Origin: Xenorhabdus hominickii
Lineage (GTDB): Bacteria > Pseudomonadota > Gammaproteobacteria > Enterobacterales > Enterobacteriaceae
Length of the DNA stretch: 64,000 bases
Direction: 5' to 3'
Assembly: GCF_002632725.1 (NCBI RefSeq)
Contig: NZ_NJAI01000001.1
Span: forward strand, 1,416,236-1,480,235
Below the pieces are notes generated by a model. The model was given only the letters and a program-made list of their open reading frames with translations, was not told the origin of the DNA and did not search any database. Shown in pieces: positions 20,969 to 30,451 of the stretch (its first letter is position 1; every line of letters begins with the position of its first letter). A program made the position numbers and the translations under genes.

Positions 20969-22672
20969 ATGAATAATTCCTATAAATTGGCTCAATCAGA
21001 TATAAAATCTTTAATTTTATTTATATCTTTCATATTACTGTATCTGTTACCTGGTATTTATGGGCATACTCCCTGGAAACAAGATGAAAATTATAGTTTT
21101 GGCATTATTCAAACTATGTATGAGACAGGAAATTGGTTGGTAACCATGAATGCGGGGCAACCTTTCATGGAAAAACCCCCCTTGTATTATTGGACAGCCA
21201 CTTCATTCATACATCTCTTATCCCCTTGGTTGCCGATGCACGATGCCGCCAGAACCGCTTCTCTACTGTTTTCAGTGATCAACTTTTCCTTTTTTATCCT
21301 ATTGTCCTGCCGTGTCTTTAATGTTAAAAATTTCACAGATAGTCGGATCTGGATTGCTTTCGCCCTGTATGCTAGTGCTCCTGGGTTGGTTCGCCACAGC
21401 CATGACATGTTTACTGATACCTCATTGATAGCAGGAACAACTATTGGTCTATATGGTTTATTAGGATTAATTAGAAACGAAAAAAGAGGTTATTCCTGTT
21501 TATGGCTGATCATAGGTACAGCCATGACACTGTTATCGAAAGGGGTTTTTATCCCCGGGCTATTATGGCTTTGCCTTCTTTTGGCACCTGTTTTTCTTAA
21601 ACGTTGTCGGACTAAACAATATTGGCTGAGTACCTTATTGTCAGGCTTTATTGCGCTGGCCTTAATCCTGCCGTGGCCAATCATGTTACTTATTGAACAT
21701 CCTGATTTATTTAAAGTTTGGTTATGGGATAATAACATAGGCCGTTTTTTGGGTTTTTCTGTAGAAGATCTTGGGGCCAGAGGTAACCTGACGACGATCC
21801 CTGAAGCCGTGTTATTTTTCTCTCTGCCATCAGGTATATTGGCTTTTATCTTTATTTTAAAGTATCCGATTAAAACTTTATTGGATGAACATTATTTTCT
21901 TTGTGCGGCCTTTGTTGTATTAGGCGTTATTCTATTACAAATATCTGCTTCTGGCCGTGCCTTATATCTCTTGCCTTTTATTGCACCAATGGCAATTTTG
22001 GGAACGGAAATTTTCATTAAATTTCCTGAAGTAATCTATAAATATTTAAGCAGATGTTTTTCTATCATTTGGTTTATTCTGATTGTCTTTTTATGGGCTT
22101 GTTATTTTTTGGCGTTTTCCAGCGATTATAAACACTGGTTAACACCACTTGGTCGATGGCTGCCAATGAGTTATCAGATGCACTTTTCGTGGTTTATATT
22201 TATTGTTGCTGTTTTGATTACGGTTATATGGGCAGCTAAACGTTGGCTAATCTCTAAATCTCCTGCATTGCAAGCCGCTCAGAATTGGGTTCTCGGTATT
22301 GCTACTGTTTGGGGACTTGTATTTACATTATTTATTGGCTGGATTGATTACTCTAAAGGTTATCAAGAGGTATTTCTTGACCTAAAGCAGAAGTTGGCAG
22401 ATGAATATCAAGATAATCACTGTATGGCATCATATAACATTGGAGAGTCCGAAGCCCCAATGCTTTATTACTATGTACATATTTTACATCAACAACAGAA
22501 TAGGTTTGATGCTCCTCAAAAATGTGATTGGTTGCTTGTTTTATCCGAAGAGATAGAGCCGGCTCCCAAGGGTATGGTGTTATTTTGGCATGGTCACAGG
22601 CCAGATGAAGATCGTGAAAATTTGGTTGTTTATAAGAAAGTGGAATTGGGTTATACAAAAAGCAATGAGTAG
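20969..22672 (+). CDS. ArnT/PMT-like integral membrane glycosyltransferase
   Basis: This 567-residue membrane protein has about a dozen hydrophobic segments followed by a soluble C-terminal part (from about residue 470). The first periplasmic loop carries the acidic pair in WKQDENYSFG and, further on, FMEKPPLYYW, the layout of family 39/83 transferases such as ArnT, which move a sugar from undecaprenyl phosphate onto lipid A or another acceptor. It is similar to ArnT in plan but not close, and no arn biosynthesis genes adjoin it, so donor and acceptor are unknown. It may modify lipid A, O-antigen or a protein. The ribosome binding site is weak. A strong terminator follows 14 bp after the stop, indicating a single-gene transcript. 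Confidence 0.8.
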   Translation: MNNSYKLAQSDIKSLILFISFILLYLLPGIYGHTPWKQDENYSFGIIQTMYETGNWLVTMNAGQPFMEKPPLYYWTATSFIHLLSPWLPMHDAARTASLLFSVINFSFFILLSCRVFNVKNFTDSRIWIAFALYASAPGLVRHSHDMFTDTSLIAGTTIGLYGLLGLIRNEKRGYSCLWLIIGTAMTLLSKGVFIPGLLWLCLLLAPVFLKRCRTKQYWLSTLLSGFIALALILPWPIMLLIEHPDLFKVWLWDNNIGRFLGFSVEDLGARGNLTTIPEAVLFFSLPSGILAFIFILKYPIKTLLDEHYFLCAAFVVLGVILLQISASGRALYLLPFIAPMAILGTEIFIKFPEVIYKYLSRCFSIIWFILIVFLWACYFLAFSSDYKHWLTPLGRWLPMSYQMHFSWFIFIVAVLITVIWAAKRWLISKSPALQAAQNWVLGIATVWGLVFTLFIGWIDYSKGYQEVFLDLKQKLADEYQDNHCMASYNIGESEAPMLYYYVHILHQQQNRFDAPQKCDWLLVLSEEIEPAPKGMVLFWHGHRPDEDRENLVVYKKVELGYTKSNE

Positions 22673-22685
22673 AGCGTATTGGACG

Positions 22686-22710
22686 AGTGGCCGTTTAAAC
22701 GGCCACTTTT
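22686..22710 (+). terminator. Rho-independent terminator after the membrane glycosyltransferase
   Basis: AGTGGCCGTTT (22686-22696) is followed directly by its exact complement AAACGGCCACT (22697-22707) and then TTT. This perfect 22-base palindrome lies 14 bp after the stop at 22672. Confidence 0.85.
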
Positions 22711-22890
22711 AAATAAAATAGTGATTGCACAAAATCGTAGACAGGATCTTTATTGGCTGCTTCTTGATAATACTGATTGGCGCCGATACGGCAATCACCG
22801 AGAAAATTTTATCTATTTATTACCTCATCAGCATGATTTCTTTTTGGTATCCACACTATTTTGGGTATCCAAACTAAGTGATTTTTGGCT

Positions 22891-23592
22891 TTAAATAACG
22901 GTTACTCCCAAAATCGCTGCCTCAGGTGCTTCTCCATTTATTAATTTTTCTGTTGCACCATCATAATGAATCTTCCCATCGACAATCAGCAAAGAGCGCG
23001 GGGCAATTTTCGCTGCATCATCAAGATTATGGGATACCATCAATAAAGTTAGCTGACGTTCATTACAAACCTGATCTAACAGCCCCAACATTTCATTACG
23101 CAAAGCAGGATCAAGTGCCGAAAACGGTTCATCCAACAATAGAATAGGTTGATGGCGGACTAAACAGCGTGCCAATGCTGCCCGTTGGCGCTGTCCGCCT
23201 GAAAGTTGGGAAGGGAGTCGAGGCAAATATTCTTCCAGCGAGACCTGCATGACAATTTGCTGGAGTGTGTTTTTTTGCTCGGTATTCAATCGCAGACCGG
23301 GGTGTAACCCTAAGCCAATATTTTGTTCGATAGTCAAATGGGAAAACAGATTATTTTCCTGAAACAGCATCGAAACTGGTCGTTTGGAAGGTGGGGTCTT
23401 TGTATGATTTTCACCATCTAACCAGATATCGCCTTGTTTTGGAAATTGAAAACCGGCCATTAAACTTAATAATGTGCTTTTACCTGCTCCGCTTGGGCCG
23501 AGGATTGCTATACGTTCGCCAACCTTAACGGTCACATCAAACTGCATGGCAAGATGTTCATAAGTATAAGTAACATTTTCAAGTTTAATCAT
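22891..23592 (-). CDS. thiQ: Thiamine ABC transporter ATP-binding protein
   Basis: This 233-residue ATPase powers thiamine and thiamine pyrophosphate import with ThiB and ThiP. Walker A is GPSGAGKS (32-39), the signature LSGGQRQR, Walker [12 protein letters not shown], and the switch histidine in MVSHNLDD; a Q-loop is in MLFQENNLF. The start at 23592 ([12 protein letters not shown]) matches known ThiQ and overlaps the thiP stop by 8 bp; an upstream in-frame start at 23616 would lie deep inside thiP. It is the last gene of thiBPQ, transcribed away from the TPP riboswitch at about 26.3 kb. Confidence 0.96.
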   Translation of the reverse strand: MIKLENVTYTYEHLAMQFDVTVKVGERIAILGPSGAGKSTLLSLMAGFQFPKQGDIWLDGENHTKTPPSKRPVSMLFQENNLFSHLTIEQNIGLGLHPGLRLNTEQKNTLQQIVMQVSLEEYLPRLPSQLSGGQRQRAALARCLVRHQPILLLDEPFSALDPALRNEMLGLLDQVCNERQLTLLMVSHNLDDAAKIAPRSLLIVDGKIHYDGATEKLINGEAPEAAILGVTVI

Positions 23593-25189
23593 AGCGTCGG
23601 CTCGGCAGGTGTTCAATAACAGTGAACAGAATGAAACAGAGAAGGAGTAGCAGAAATGCGGTTACTGCACCGTCCTGACTACGATATGCCCCAATTTGCT
23701 GATAAAGATAGAAGGGCAGGGTACGGAAATTTTCGTTGCCAAATAATGCGACAACACCAAAATCCCCGATAGATAAAACACAGGCGAAAGCCAATGCTTG
23801 TGCCAGTGGAACTCTCAGTGCCTTGAGCTCAATCCAACGCAGGCGATGAATACCCTGAATATTAAGGGAGCGACACAGTGGATTATAGCGCTCAGCCAGA
23901 TCACGCATAGGATTATCTAATACTTTCAGGGCGTAGGGGATAGCTATCAGTGCATTGGTTAAGATAACCAATATATAAGGTGATTTAGGTATGCCAATGG
24001 TGGTGTTGAGCAGAATGAAAAAGCCAGTGGCAAGGACAATTCCCGGCATGGCAAGGATCAACAATCCACTGATTTCCATTGCTTGTCCCCAGCGAGGCGA
24101 ATGACGTAAACGCAGTTCGCGGCTGCTCCAGAGTAGCATCATGGTGAGAACAATACACAGAACCCCTGCCCCCAACGCAATAATGATGGATGTGGTAAAG
24201 GCTTGCCATAAAGCTGGCTGGTGTAATACGGTAAAAGTACCGCTATTCAGTCCATCTGCAATAACGGCTAACAAAGGAGGGAGCAAAATCAGTAACGCAG
24301 TGCTAATAAGTAAGCCATCAATTAATTTTTGCAGCCATGAATCTTGTGGATTATGCCACTGCTGCTGATGACCATATCCTACAGAAAGCACACCTTTAAG
24401 CTTTTGACTCATTAGCACCAGACCAAGACAGCAAAGTAGCTGAATAAGTGCAAGCAGGGCAGCATGAGCGGGATCATAGTCGTAACTGAGTGCCTGATAG
24501 ATAGCCAATTCAATTGTGGTTGCAGCAGGGCCACCTCCCAGAGCAAGCACGGTGGCGAAGCTGGCAAAACACAGCATGAAAATCAACGCCCCTGTCGGCA
24601 AAATTTGGCGGCGCAGATAAGGCCACTCCACAAAACGAAAATGTTGCCATTCACTCATGCCTAGTTGCGCTGCGAGTTGCCGCTGCTCGATTGCGATATT
24701 TTCCAGAGATTGCAGCAGTAACCGCGTTGCCATCGGCATATTGAAGAAAATATGCGCTAGTAAAATTCCTTGTAGGCCGTAAGGTGTAAAACGGTATTCA
24801 ATGCCTATCCATTGGGCGATATTGGCCAGCCAGCCAGTTTGACCATAAACGGTAAGGATACCAAACAGAGCGACCAAAACAGGCAGGATCAACGTCATGG
24901 CACATAGGCGCAGAAAAAGTGCCTTTCCTGGAAAATGGCGACGGTAAAGTGCCCGTGCCAGAAAAATGGCAGGGGTTACCGAGAAAATAGCAGATAGAAA
25001 TGCCTGCCAGAAAGTGAATCGAATGACATGCCAAAGATAGCTGTCATTCAAGAACTCCTGCCAATCACTTTCAGGTGCATTGGACCACAGCGCTCCGAAT
25101 GCTGATAGGGCAACAATAAATAATAGGCCGGAGGCAATGATCCCCGGCAATAACCAACCCGCAATTAACGGCTGACAGCGCTTTGCCAT
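23585..25189 (-). CDS. thiP: Thiamine ABC transporter permease
   Basis: This 534-residue integral membrane protein is a fused double permease with two binding-protein-dependent transport domains (about 60-265 and 330-525), each with the EAA-type loop: [20 protein letters not shown] in the first and [20 protein letters not shown] in the second. About twelve membrane helices are visible. The start at 25189 ([16 protein letters not shown]) matches the E. coli start; four codons upstream there is another start (25201). It overlaps thiB by 25 bp and thiQ by 8 bp, so the three subunits are translationally coupled. Confidence 0.96.
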   Translation of the reverse strand: MAKRCQPLIAGWLLPGIIASGLLFIVALSAFGALWSNAPESDWQEFLNDSYLWHVIRFTFWQAFLSAIFSVTPAIFLARALYRRHFPGKALFLRLCAMTLILPVLVALFGILTVYGQTGWLANIAQWIGIEYRFTPYGLQGILLAHIFFNMPMATRLLLQSLENIAIEQRQLAAQLGMSEWQHFRFVEWPYLRRQILPTGALIFMLCFASFATVLALGGGPAATTIELAIYQALSYDYDPAHAALLALIQLLCCLGLVLMSQKLKGVLSVGYGHQQQWHNPQDSWLQKLIDGLLISTALLILLPPLLAVIADGLNSGTFTVLHQPALWQAFTTSIIIALGAGVLCIVLTMMLLWSSRELRLRHSPRWGQAMEISGLLILAMPGIVLATGFFILLNTTIGIPKSPYILVILTNALIAIPYALKVLDNPMRDLAERYNPLCRSLNIQGIHRLRWIELKALRVPLAQALAFACVLSIGDFGVVALFGNENFRTLPFYLYQQIGAYRSQDGAVTAFLLLLLCFILFTVIEHLPSRRYD

Positions 25190-26178
25190 GTACGGATCCA
25201 TTTTGTACGGTGTTTCGCTACATCATCTGCATTGAATTGCAGGGATTTATGAGGCACTGGAAGTTGCTTAAAAACGTCAGGTAGAGGAATGTCAATCACA
25301 GGATACATCCACTGAGTTGTTGGGATCTCTTGCTGAAATGCTGGTGAGATCATGAACTCCATGAATTTTTGTGCTAATTCAGGTTGCTTACTGGTGGCTA
25401 ACTGAGCAGCCACTTCAATCTGCAAATAGTGCCCTTCTTTGAAGATAGCCGCCGCATAATTATCTTTTTTTTCTGACATAATGTGATAGCCCGGTGATGT
25501 GGTATAGCTCAGCACCATATCGCCTTCGCCTTTCAGAAACAGACCATAGGCTTCACTCCATCCCTTAGTGACAGTCAGTGTCTTTTTTGCCATTTTTTGC
25601 CATTCCTGTGCTACTTTGTCTCCGTAGAGTTCCTGCATCCAGAGCAGCAGCCCCAAGCCCGGGGTGCTGGTACGTGGATCTTGATAAATAATTTTCCAAT
25701 TCTGGTGGCTATTAATTAATTCATCCATACTTTTGGGAGGATGAGGTAAAGTATTTTTGTTGTAAATGAAAGCGAAGTAACCGTAATCGTAAGGAATAAA
25801 CGTCTTGTTATTCCAGGTAACGGGTAATTTCAATTTTGCGACATCGACATGACTTGGTGTGAACAATCCGGTTTGCTGTGCAGCCTGAATCAGATTGTTA
25901 TCTAATCCTAATACGATATCAGCCGATGTTTTTTTGCCTTCCATCCTCAGACGGTTTAACAGTGATACTCCGTCTTCTAGAGCAACGAGTTTCAGCTCAC
26001 AGTTACATTCTGCTTCAAAGTTTTTTTTAATGGCAGGCCCTGAACCCCATTCAGATGCAAATGAGTCATAAGTGTAAACTGTTAATGTGGGTTTTTCCTG
26101 AGTCGCCTGAGCAAAGACACAGGCAGAAATCAATAGTGTACTGAAGGCAATCAAGCCGGAAAATAATTTCTTAAACAC
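25165..26178 (-). CDS. thiB: Periplasmic thiamine-binding protein
   Basis: This 337-residue periplasmic binding protein captures thiamine and its phosphates and delivers them to ThiPQ. A signal peptide is visible (KKLFSGLIAFSTLLISACVF, cleavage after VFAQA or nearby); the ISAC there also loosely resembles a lipobox but E. coli ThiB is soluble. Family segments include LTVYTYDSFASEWGSGPAIK, VVLGLDNN-type ADIVLGLDNNLIQ and WSEAYGLFLKGEGDMVLSYT. CAGGAGAGC precedes the ATG. A TPP riboswitch lies about 115 bp upstream of the start, so expression should fall when thiamine pyrophosphate is plentiful. Confidence 0.96.
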   Translation of the reverse strand: MFKKLFSGLIAFSTLLISACVFAQATQEKPTLTVYTYDSFASEWGSGPAIKKNFEAECNCELKLVALEDGVSLLNRLRMEGKKTSADIVLGLDNNLIQAAQQTGLFTPSHVDVAKLKLPVTWNNKTFIPYDYGYFAFIYNKNTLPHPPKSMDELINSHQNWKIIYQDPRTSTPGLGLLLWMQELYGDKVAQEWQKMAKKTLTVTKGWSEAYGLFLKGEGDMVLSYTTSPGYHIMSEKKDNYAAAIFKEGHYLQIEVAAQLATSKQPELAQKFMEFMISPAFQQEIPTTQWMYPVIDIPLPDVFKQLPVPHKSLQFNADDVAKHRTKWIRTWQSAVSR

Positions 26179-26293
26179 TTTGCTCTCCTGTAGTAATTAA
26201 TTGTAGTAATTAACATGAGTTATTAGAAGATTGGCAAAGGATCTGAGATGGTGATAAATGAAAATTATTCATTTATATCAATTGGTAGCGACT

Positions 26294-26380
26294 CAAATCC
26301 CTACGCCGGCACTAACCGGTTCAGGTTCGACGGGTTTGTTCTCAGCAGCATTGTTTCACAACATCAGCACCCCGTTGAGA
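26294..26380 (-). promoter_or_regulatory. TPP riboswitch (THI element) controlling thiBPQ
   Basis: On the minus strand the sequence runs from ACGGGGTGCTGATG through GCTGCTGAGAACAAACCC to GTCGAACCTGAACCGGTTAG and TGCCGGCGTAGGGATTT. These are the conserved THI-box segments: GGGGTGC with CTGAGA for the pyrimidine sensor, and GAACCTGA with GCGTAGGGA for the pyrophosphate sensor. It lies in the 5' leader of thiB, where such riboswitches usually block translation or terminate transcription. Confidence 0.95.
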
Positions 26381-26387
26381 TGGCGGT

Positions 26388-26415
26388 ATTGTAGAGACTT
26401 CGGTTACGTCTGCAA
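26388..26415 (-). promoter_or_regulatory. Promoter for the thiBPQ leader
   Basis: On the minus strand TTGCAG (26410-26415) and TACAAT (26388-26393) are separated by 16 bp, a good sigma-70 pair just upstream of the riboswitch. Transcription would start a few bases before the aptamer. Confidence 0.65.
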
Positions 26416-26500
26416 AGTCCAATCATATAGGTTTACCGCTTGAGGTGAGTGTGAAACAATTAGCTATCTTTTCAAATTTGTTTTATCGAGAGGTAGTCTG

Positions 26501-27031
26501 GTGATCGATGATGATGGCTACCGCCTGAATGTAGGAATTGTAATTTGTAATCGCCAAGGTCAGGTTTTATGGGCCCGTCGTTATGGTCAGCATTCCTGGC
26601 AGTTTCCTCAAGGGGGTATCAATCCAGGGGAATCACCGGAACAAGCGATGTATCGCGAATTGTTTGAAGAAGTTGGTTTAAATCGCAAAGATGTACGGGT
26701 TCTCGCATCGACCCGTAATTGGTTGCGTTACAAATTACCCAAGCGTTTGGTGCGTTGGGATACAAAGCCCGTTTGTATTGGGCAAAAGCAACGTTGGTTT
26801 TTATTGCAGTTGCTTTGCAATGAAGCAGATATTAATGTGCAGCGCAGTAATACGCCAGAATTTGATGGTTGGCGTTGGGTCAGTTATTGGTATCCAGTCC
26901 GGCAAGTGGTTTCTTTTAAACGGGATGTGTATCGCCGTGTGATGAAAGAATTTTCTTCCATTGTAATGCCAGTACAAGAGTCCGTTTCACAGCTACACTC
27001 ACCTTATTTACATCGTCGTAGAAGAAGCTAG
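26501..27031 (+). CDS. rppH: RNA pyrophosphohydrolase
   Basis: RppH removes pyrophosphate from the 5' end of mRNA, exposing it to RNase E. The 176-residue protein starts with GTG, encoding [17 protein letters not shown] as in E. coli. The Nudix box spans about residues 38-60 with the metal-binding R52-E53 and E56-E57. Further family segments are [19 protein letters not shown] and [33 protein letters not shown] precedes the start. ptsP follows after 10 bp, as in E. coli, while thiB lies divergent upstream, which is a rearranged junction. Confidence 0.97.
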   Translation: MIDDDGYRLNVGIVICNRQGQVLWARRYGQHSWQFPQGGINPGESPEQAMYRELFEEVGLNRKDVRVLASTRNWLRYKLPKRLVRWDTKPVCIGQKQRWFLLQLLCNEADINVQRSNTPEFDGWRWVSYWYPVRQVVSFKRDVYRRVMKEFSSIVMPVQESVSQLHSPYLHRRRRS

Positions 27032-27041
27032 GTAACTTGTT

Positions 27042-29288
27042 ATGCTCATGCGCTTACGGGAAATTGTCGAAAAGGTTGCCATGGCAGCCAGTTTATCTGA
27101 AGCGCTTGAACTCTTGGTCAATGAAACTTGCCTGGCAATGGATACAGACGTTTGCTCTATCTATTTGGCGGATCATCAGCGGCAGTGTTATTACTTGATG
27201 GCGACCAGAGGTTTGAATAAACCCAAAGGGCGAGCAATCAGTTTGGCCTTTGATGAAGGCGTTGTAGGAGAAGTCGGGCGTTTATCTGAATTGATCAATT
27301 TAGCTGATGTCCGTGACCATCCGAGTTTTAAATATATTCCCCAAGTGAAAGAAGAGAGCTTACGGGCTTTTTTAGGAGTACCGATTGTTTATCGTCGCCA
27401 GTTGCAGGGAATATTGATCGTTCAACAACGTGAACGACGGCTGTTCAATGAAAGTGAAGAATCTTTCATGGTTACACTGGCGATGCAGCTTGCTGTTATC
27501 CTTGCTCAGGCACAAACAAAAGGGATATTTGGTCAATATCGTCAGACCCGTATTAAGGCTCTCCCCATTTCGAATGGCATCGTGATGGCGCAGGGATGGC
27601 AAGACCGTTCTCAACCATTGCTGGAGCAGGTGTCTGAGGCATCAACCTTGGATTATCAGGCTGAACGCTCAAGGCTGACTCAAGCTCTCGAACAAGCAAC
27701 AGCGGAATGCCGTCGTATCAGTAAGCGTTTTACGGCGAGTTCACAAAAAGAAAGTGCTGCCATTTTTGACCTCTATTCTCATTTATTAAATGACCCACAA
27801 CTTAAGCAGGATCTGTTTTATTCCGTCGATAATGGCTTTGTGGCGGAATGGGCAATCAAAACCGTCATTGAAAAATACGCAGCTCAGTTTGCCAGTTTGC
27901 AAGATCCTTATATGCGAGAGAGAGCTTCTGACCTGAGAGCACTTGGGCAGCGGGTATTGTTCCATCTGAGTGATTCGTTCACGGATGCTGCTCAGTGGCC
28001 GGAGCGTTTTATTTTAGTTTCCGATGAGCTTAGTGCCAATTTGCTGGCCGAAATCCCTCAGGAACAACTGGTTGGCGTAATTGTGCGGGATGGTGCAACT
28101 CACTCCCATTCTGCAATCTTGGTTCGTGCAATGGGAATTCCCGCTATCATGGGAGCGGACATCCAGCCGGAGCTTTTACATAACCGGACATTAATCCTTG
28201 ATGGTTATCGCGGTGAGATCTTTATTGAACCAGAGCCACTGATTGTTAAGGAATATCAGCAAATTATTGAGGAAGAGCAAGTTCTCAGTAAGTTGGCGGA
28301 ATGCGAACAACAGCAGAAAGCAGAGCTTAAGAATGGGGAGCGGGTGCGGGTGCAACTCAACGCTGGCTTAAGCTTGAAAGATGAACAGCAGATAGCGGAC
28401 AGTATTGATGGTGTTGGGCTTTATCGCACAGAGATTCCCTTTATGCTGCATAGCGGCTTCCCATCAGAAGATGAGCAAAAGAACCGTTATCAAGAAATAT
28501 TGTCCCTTTTTCCTGATAAGCCTGTAGTGCTGCGAACACTGGATATAGGTGCTGACAAACAGCTGCCTTATATGCCCATAAGTGAAGACAATCCTTGTCT
28601 TGGCTGGAGGGGGATTCGTATCACGTTGGATCAACCGGAAATATTTCTGATCCAGCTCCGGGCAATGCTAAAAGCCAATGCTCTCACTGGTAACCTTAAA
28701 ATACTCTTACCGATGGTGACGAGTATTGAAGAAATTGATGAAGCTCTCAAACTGATTGATAGGGCGAAAGCTGAGGTTGAACAAGCCATTGACAGTTCAG
28801 TTATCATGCCTAAGATTGGCGTTATGATTGAAGTACCGTCTACCATTTTTTTGCTGCCACAGTTAAAAAAACGGGTTGATTTTGTCTCTATTGGTACCAA
28901 TGACCTAACCCAGTATTTGCTTGCGGTGGATCGCAATAATACACATGTAGCTTCGCTATATGATAATTTACACCCTGCGGTAATTAGAGCCCTGAAACTG
29001 ATTTTTGATGAATGCCAACGTCTTGATCTGCCTATTAGCATATGTGGTGAAATGGCGGGTTTACCGCTGGGAGCATTAATATTGTTGGGTTTGGGTTACC
29101 GATATTTGAGTATGAGTGGCCGAAGTGTTCCTAGAATCAAATACTTACTGAGAAATTTAGATGTTAATGATCTTGATTATCTTATCGAAGAGGTGCTTCA
29201 AGCCGAAACCAGCCAGCAGATAAAAATATTATCATCTGAATTTATGGAAACCAATGGGTTAGGGGGCTTGATTCGAGGAGGTATTTAG
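27042..29288 (+). CDS. ptsP: Nitrogen-PTS enzyme I (EI-Ntr)
   Basis: EI-Ntr takes phosphate from PEP and passes it to NPr and EIIA-Ntr, a regulatory branch linking nitrogen and carbon status to potassium and other functions. The 748-residue protein has an N-terminal GAF domain (about 5-150, GVVGEVGRLSELINLADV), the swivelling domain with the phospho-histidine motif ATHSHSAILVRAMGIP (near residue 355) and the PEP-binding barrel with GVGLYRTEIPF, LGWRGIR and SIGTNDLTQY, and ends GGLIRGG as in E. coli (748). It is 10 bp downstream of rppH and 272 bp upstream of lgt, with a short ERIC-type repeat between. Confidence 0.97.
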   Translation: MLMRLREIVEKVAMAASLSEALELLVNETCLAMDTDVCSIYLADHQRQCYYLMATRGLNKPKGRAISLAFDEGVVGEVGRLSELINLADVRDHPSFKYIPQVKEESLRAFLGVPIVYRRQLQGILIVQQRERRLFNESEESFMVTLAMQLAVILAQAQTKGIFGQYRQTRIKALPISNGIVMAQGWQDRSQPLLEQVSEASTLDYQAERSRLTQALEQATAECRRISKRFTASSQKESAAIFDLYSHLLNDPQLKQDLFYSVDNGFVAEWAIKTVIEKYAAQFASLQDPYMRERASDLRALGQRVLFHLSDSFTDAAQWPERFILVSDELSANLLAEIPQEQLVGVIVRDGATHSHSAILVRAMGIPAIMGADIQPELLHNRTLILDGYRGEIFIEPEPLIVKEYQQIIEEEQVLSKLAECEQQQKAELKNGERVRVQLNAGLSLKDEQQIADSIDGVGLYRTEIPFMLHSGFPSEDEQKNRYQEILSLFPDKPVVLRTLDIGADKQLPYMPISEDNPCLGWRGIRITLDQPEIFLIQLRAMLKANALTGNLKILLPMVTSIEEIDEALKLIDRAKAEVEQAIDSSVIMPKIGVMIEVPSTIFLLPQLKKRVDFVSIGTNDLTQYLLAVDRNNTHVASLYDNLHPAVIRALKLIFDECQRLDLPISICGEMAGLPLGALILLGLGYRYLSMSGRSVPRIKYLLRNLDVNDLDYLIEEVLQAETSQQIKILSSEFMETNGLGGLIRGGI

Positions 29289-29440
29289 TCTTAACCCGAT
29301 GAATACCCTGCTGAGAAGGCCCTTTATCCGGTTGGTGCTTAATCCATCTAGTTGCCTGTGCTATCATCCGCGATTATTTGTTTTAAGTTATTCAAGCAAT
29401 ATAATTTTAATCGCATAAGATAACTTATACTCAATAGATT

Positions 29441-29506
29441 TATGCCCATTAGATTTCAAGTTATAGCGCAGCCAACAAAACGACAGCTTGAAAGATGAAG
29501 GGTATA
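29441..29506. repeat. Short ERIC-derived element between ptsP and lgt
   Basis: The 66-bp copy begins TATGCCCATTAGATTTCAAG and ends CAGCTTGAAAGATGAAGGGT followed by ATA, the same ends as the full element at 18257, but the central CCAGGAGC/GTGACTGGGG part is absent and AGCGCAGCCAACAAAACG follows the left end directly. It lies 55 bp before the lgt start, so it could be in the lgt leader. Confidence 0.75.
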
Positions 29507-29560
29507 TTCAGACAATAAATATCATTCATTCACACAACATTATTTTTTTAGTGGGGAACG

Positions 29561-30451
29561 ATGAGCACTAGCTATCTGGCATTTCCTAATATTGACCCTG
29601 TCATATTTTCTATCGGACCCGTATCTCTCCATTGGTACGGTTTTATGTATCTGGTTGGCTTTGTTTTTGCTATGTGGTTGGCAAATCGCCGTGCAGCAAA
29701 ACCAAACAGTGGCTGGAATAAAAATGAAGTAGAGAACCTGCTATATGCAGGATTTGTCGGAGTCTTCGTCGGTGGACGTCTGGGTTATATCCTGTTCTAT
29801 AACCTTCCAATGTTTCTTGATAATCCGCTGTATTTGTTCAAGGTTTGGGATGGCGGTATGTCCTTCCACGGTGGATTGATCGGTGTTATTTGTGCTATGT
29901 GGTGGTTTGCGCGTCGTACTAAGCGTCACTTCTTGCAGGTTGCTGATTTCATCGCTCCATTGGTTCCCTTTGGTTTGGGGATGGGACGTATCGGTAACTT
30001 TATCAATGGTGAATTGTGGGGGAGAGTTACGCTTGATACACCGTGGGCGATGTTGTTCCCGGGTTCCCGCAGCGAAGATATTGCACTAGCCACAGCCAAT
30101 TCTTCTTTATGGCCGATTCTGGAAAAATACGGTGTCTTGCCTCGCCATCCATCACAGCTCTATGAGATGGTACTTGAAGGTATTGTCCTGTTTATTATTC
30201 TCAATTTATTTATCCGCAAATCTCGTCCGATGGGGAGCGTTTCAGGGTTATTCCTGATTGGTTACGGTATATTCCGCATCATCGTCGAATTTTTCCGCCA
30301 GCCTGATGCACAGCTCGGATTGTTTGAAGGGATCAGTATGGGGCAAATCCTTTCAGTTCCAATGATTTTAGTGGGAATTTTTATGATGATCTGGGCATAT
30401 AAATGCCCGCGCAACAAGACTCGAAACAACAAGGTACAAGAGGCAAAATGA
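29561..30451 (+). CDS. lgt: Prolipoprotein diacylglyceryl transferase
   Basis: Lgt attaches diacylglycerol from phosphatidylglycerol to the lipobox cysteine of prolipoproteins, the first step of lipoprotein maturation in the inner membrane. The 296-residue protein has about seven membrane helices. The Lgt signature [14 protein letters not shown] is intact, as are [11 protein letters not shown] (with the important histidine) and RHPSQLYEM. The start [16 protein letters not shown] matches the family. Its last codons overlap the thyA start by 4 bp (ATGA), so thyA translation is coupled, as in E. coli. Confidence 0.97.
   Translation: MSTSYLAFPNIDPVIFSIGPVSLHWYGFMYLVGFVFAMWLANRRAAKPNSGWNKNEVENLLYAGFVGVFVGGRLGYILFYNLPMFLDNPLYLFKVWDGGMSFHGGLIGVICAMWWFARRTKRHFLQVADFIAPLVPFGLGMGRIGNFINGELWGRVTLDTPWAMLFPGSRSEDIALATANSSLWPILEKYGVLPRHPSQLYEMVLEGIVLFIILNLFIRKSRPMGSVSGLFLIGYGIFRIIVEFFRQPDAQLGLFEGISMGQILSVPMILVGIFMMIWAYKCPRNKTRNNKVQEAK

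Noticed and set aside
22679..22894. 71-codon frame after the membrane glycosyltransferase
   Set aside because: It runs through the strong terminator palindrome at 22686-22707 and has no recognisable features.
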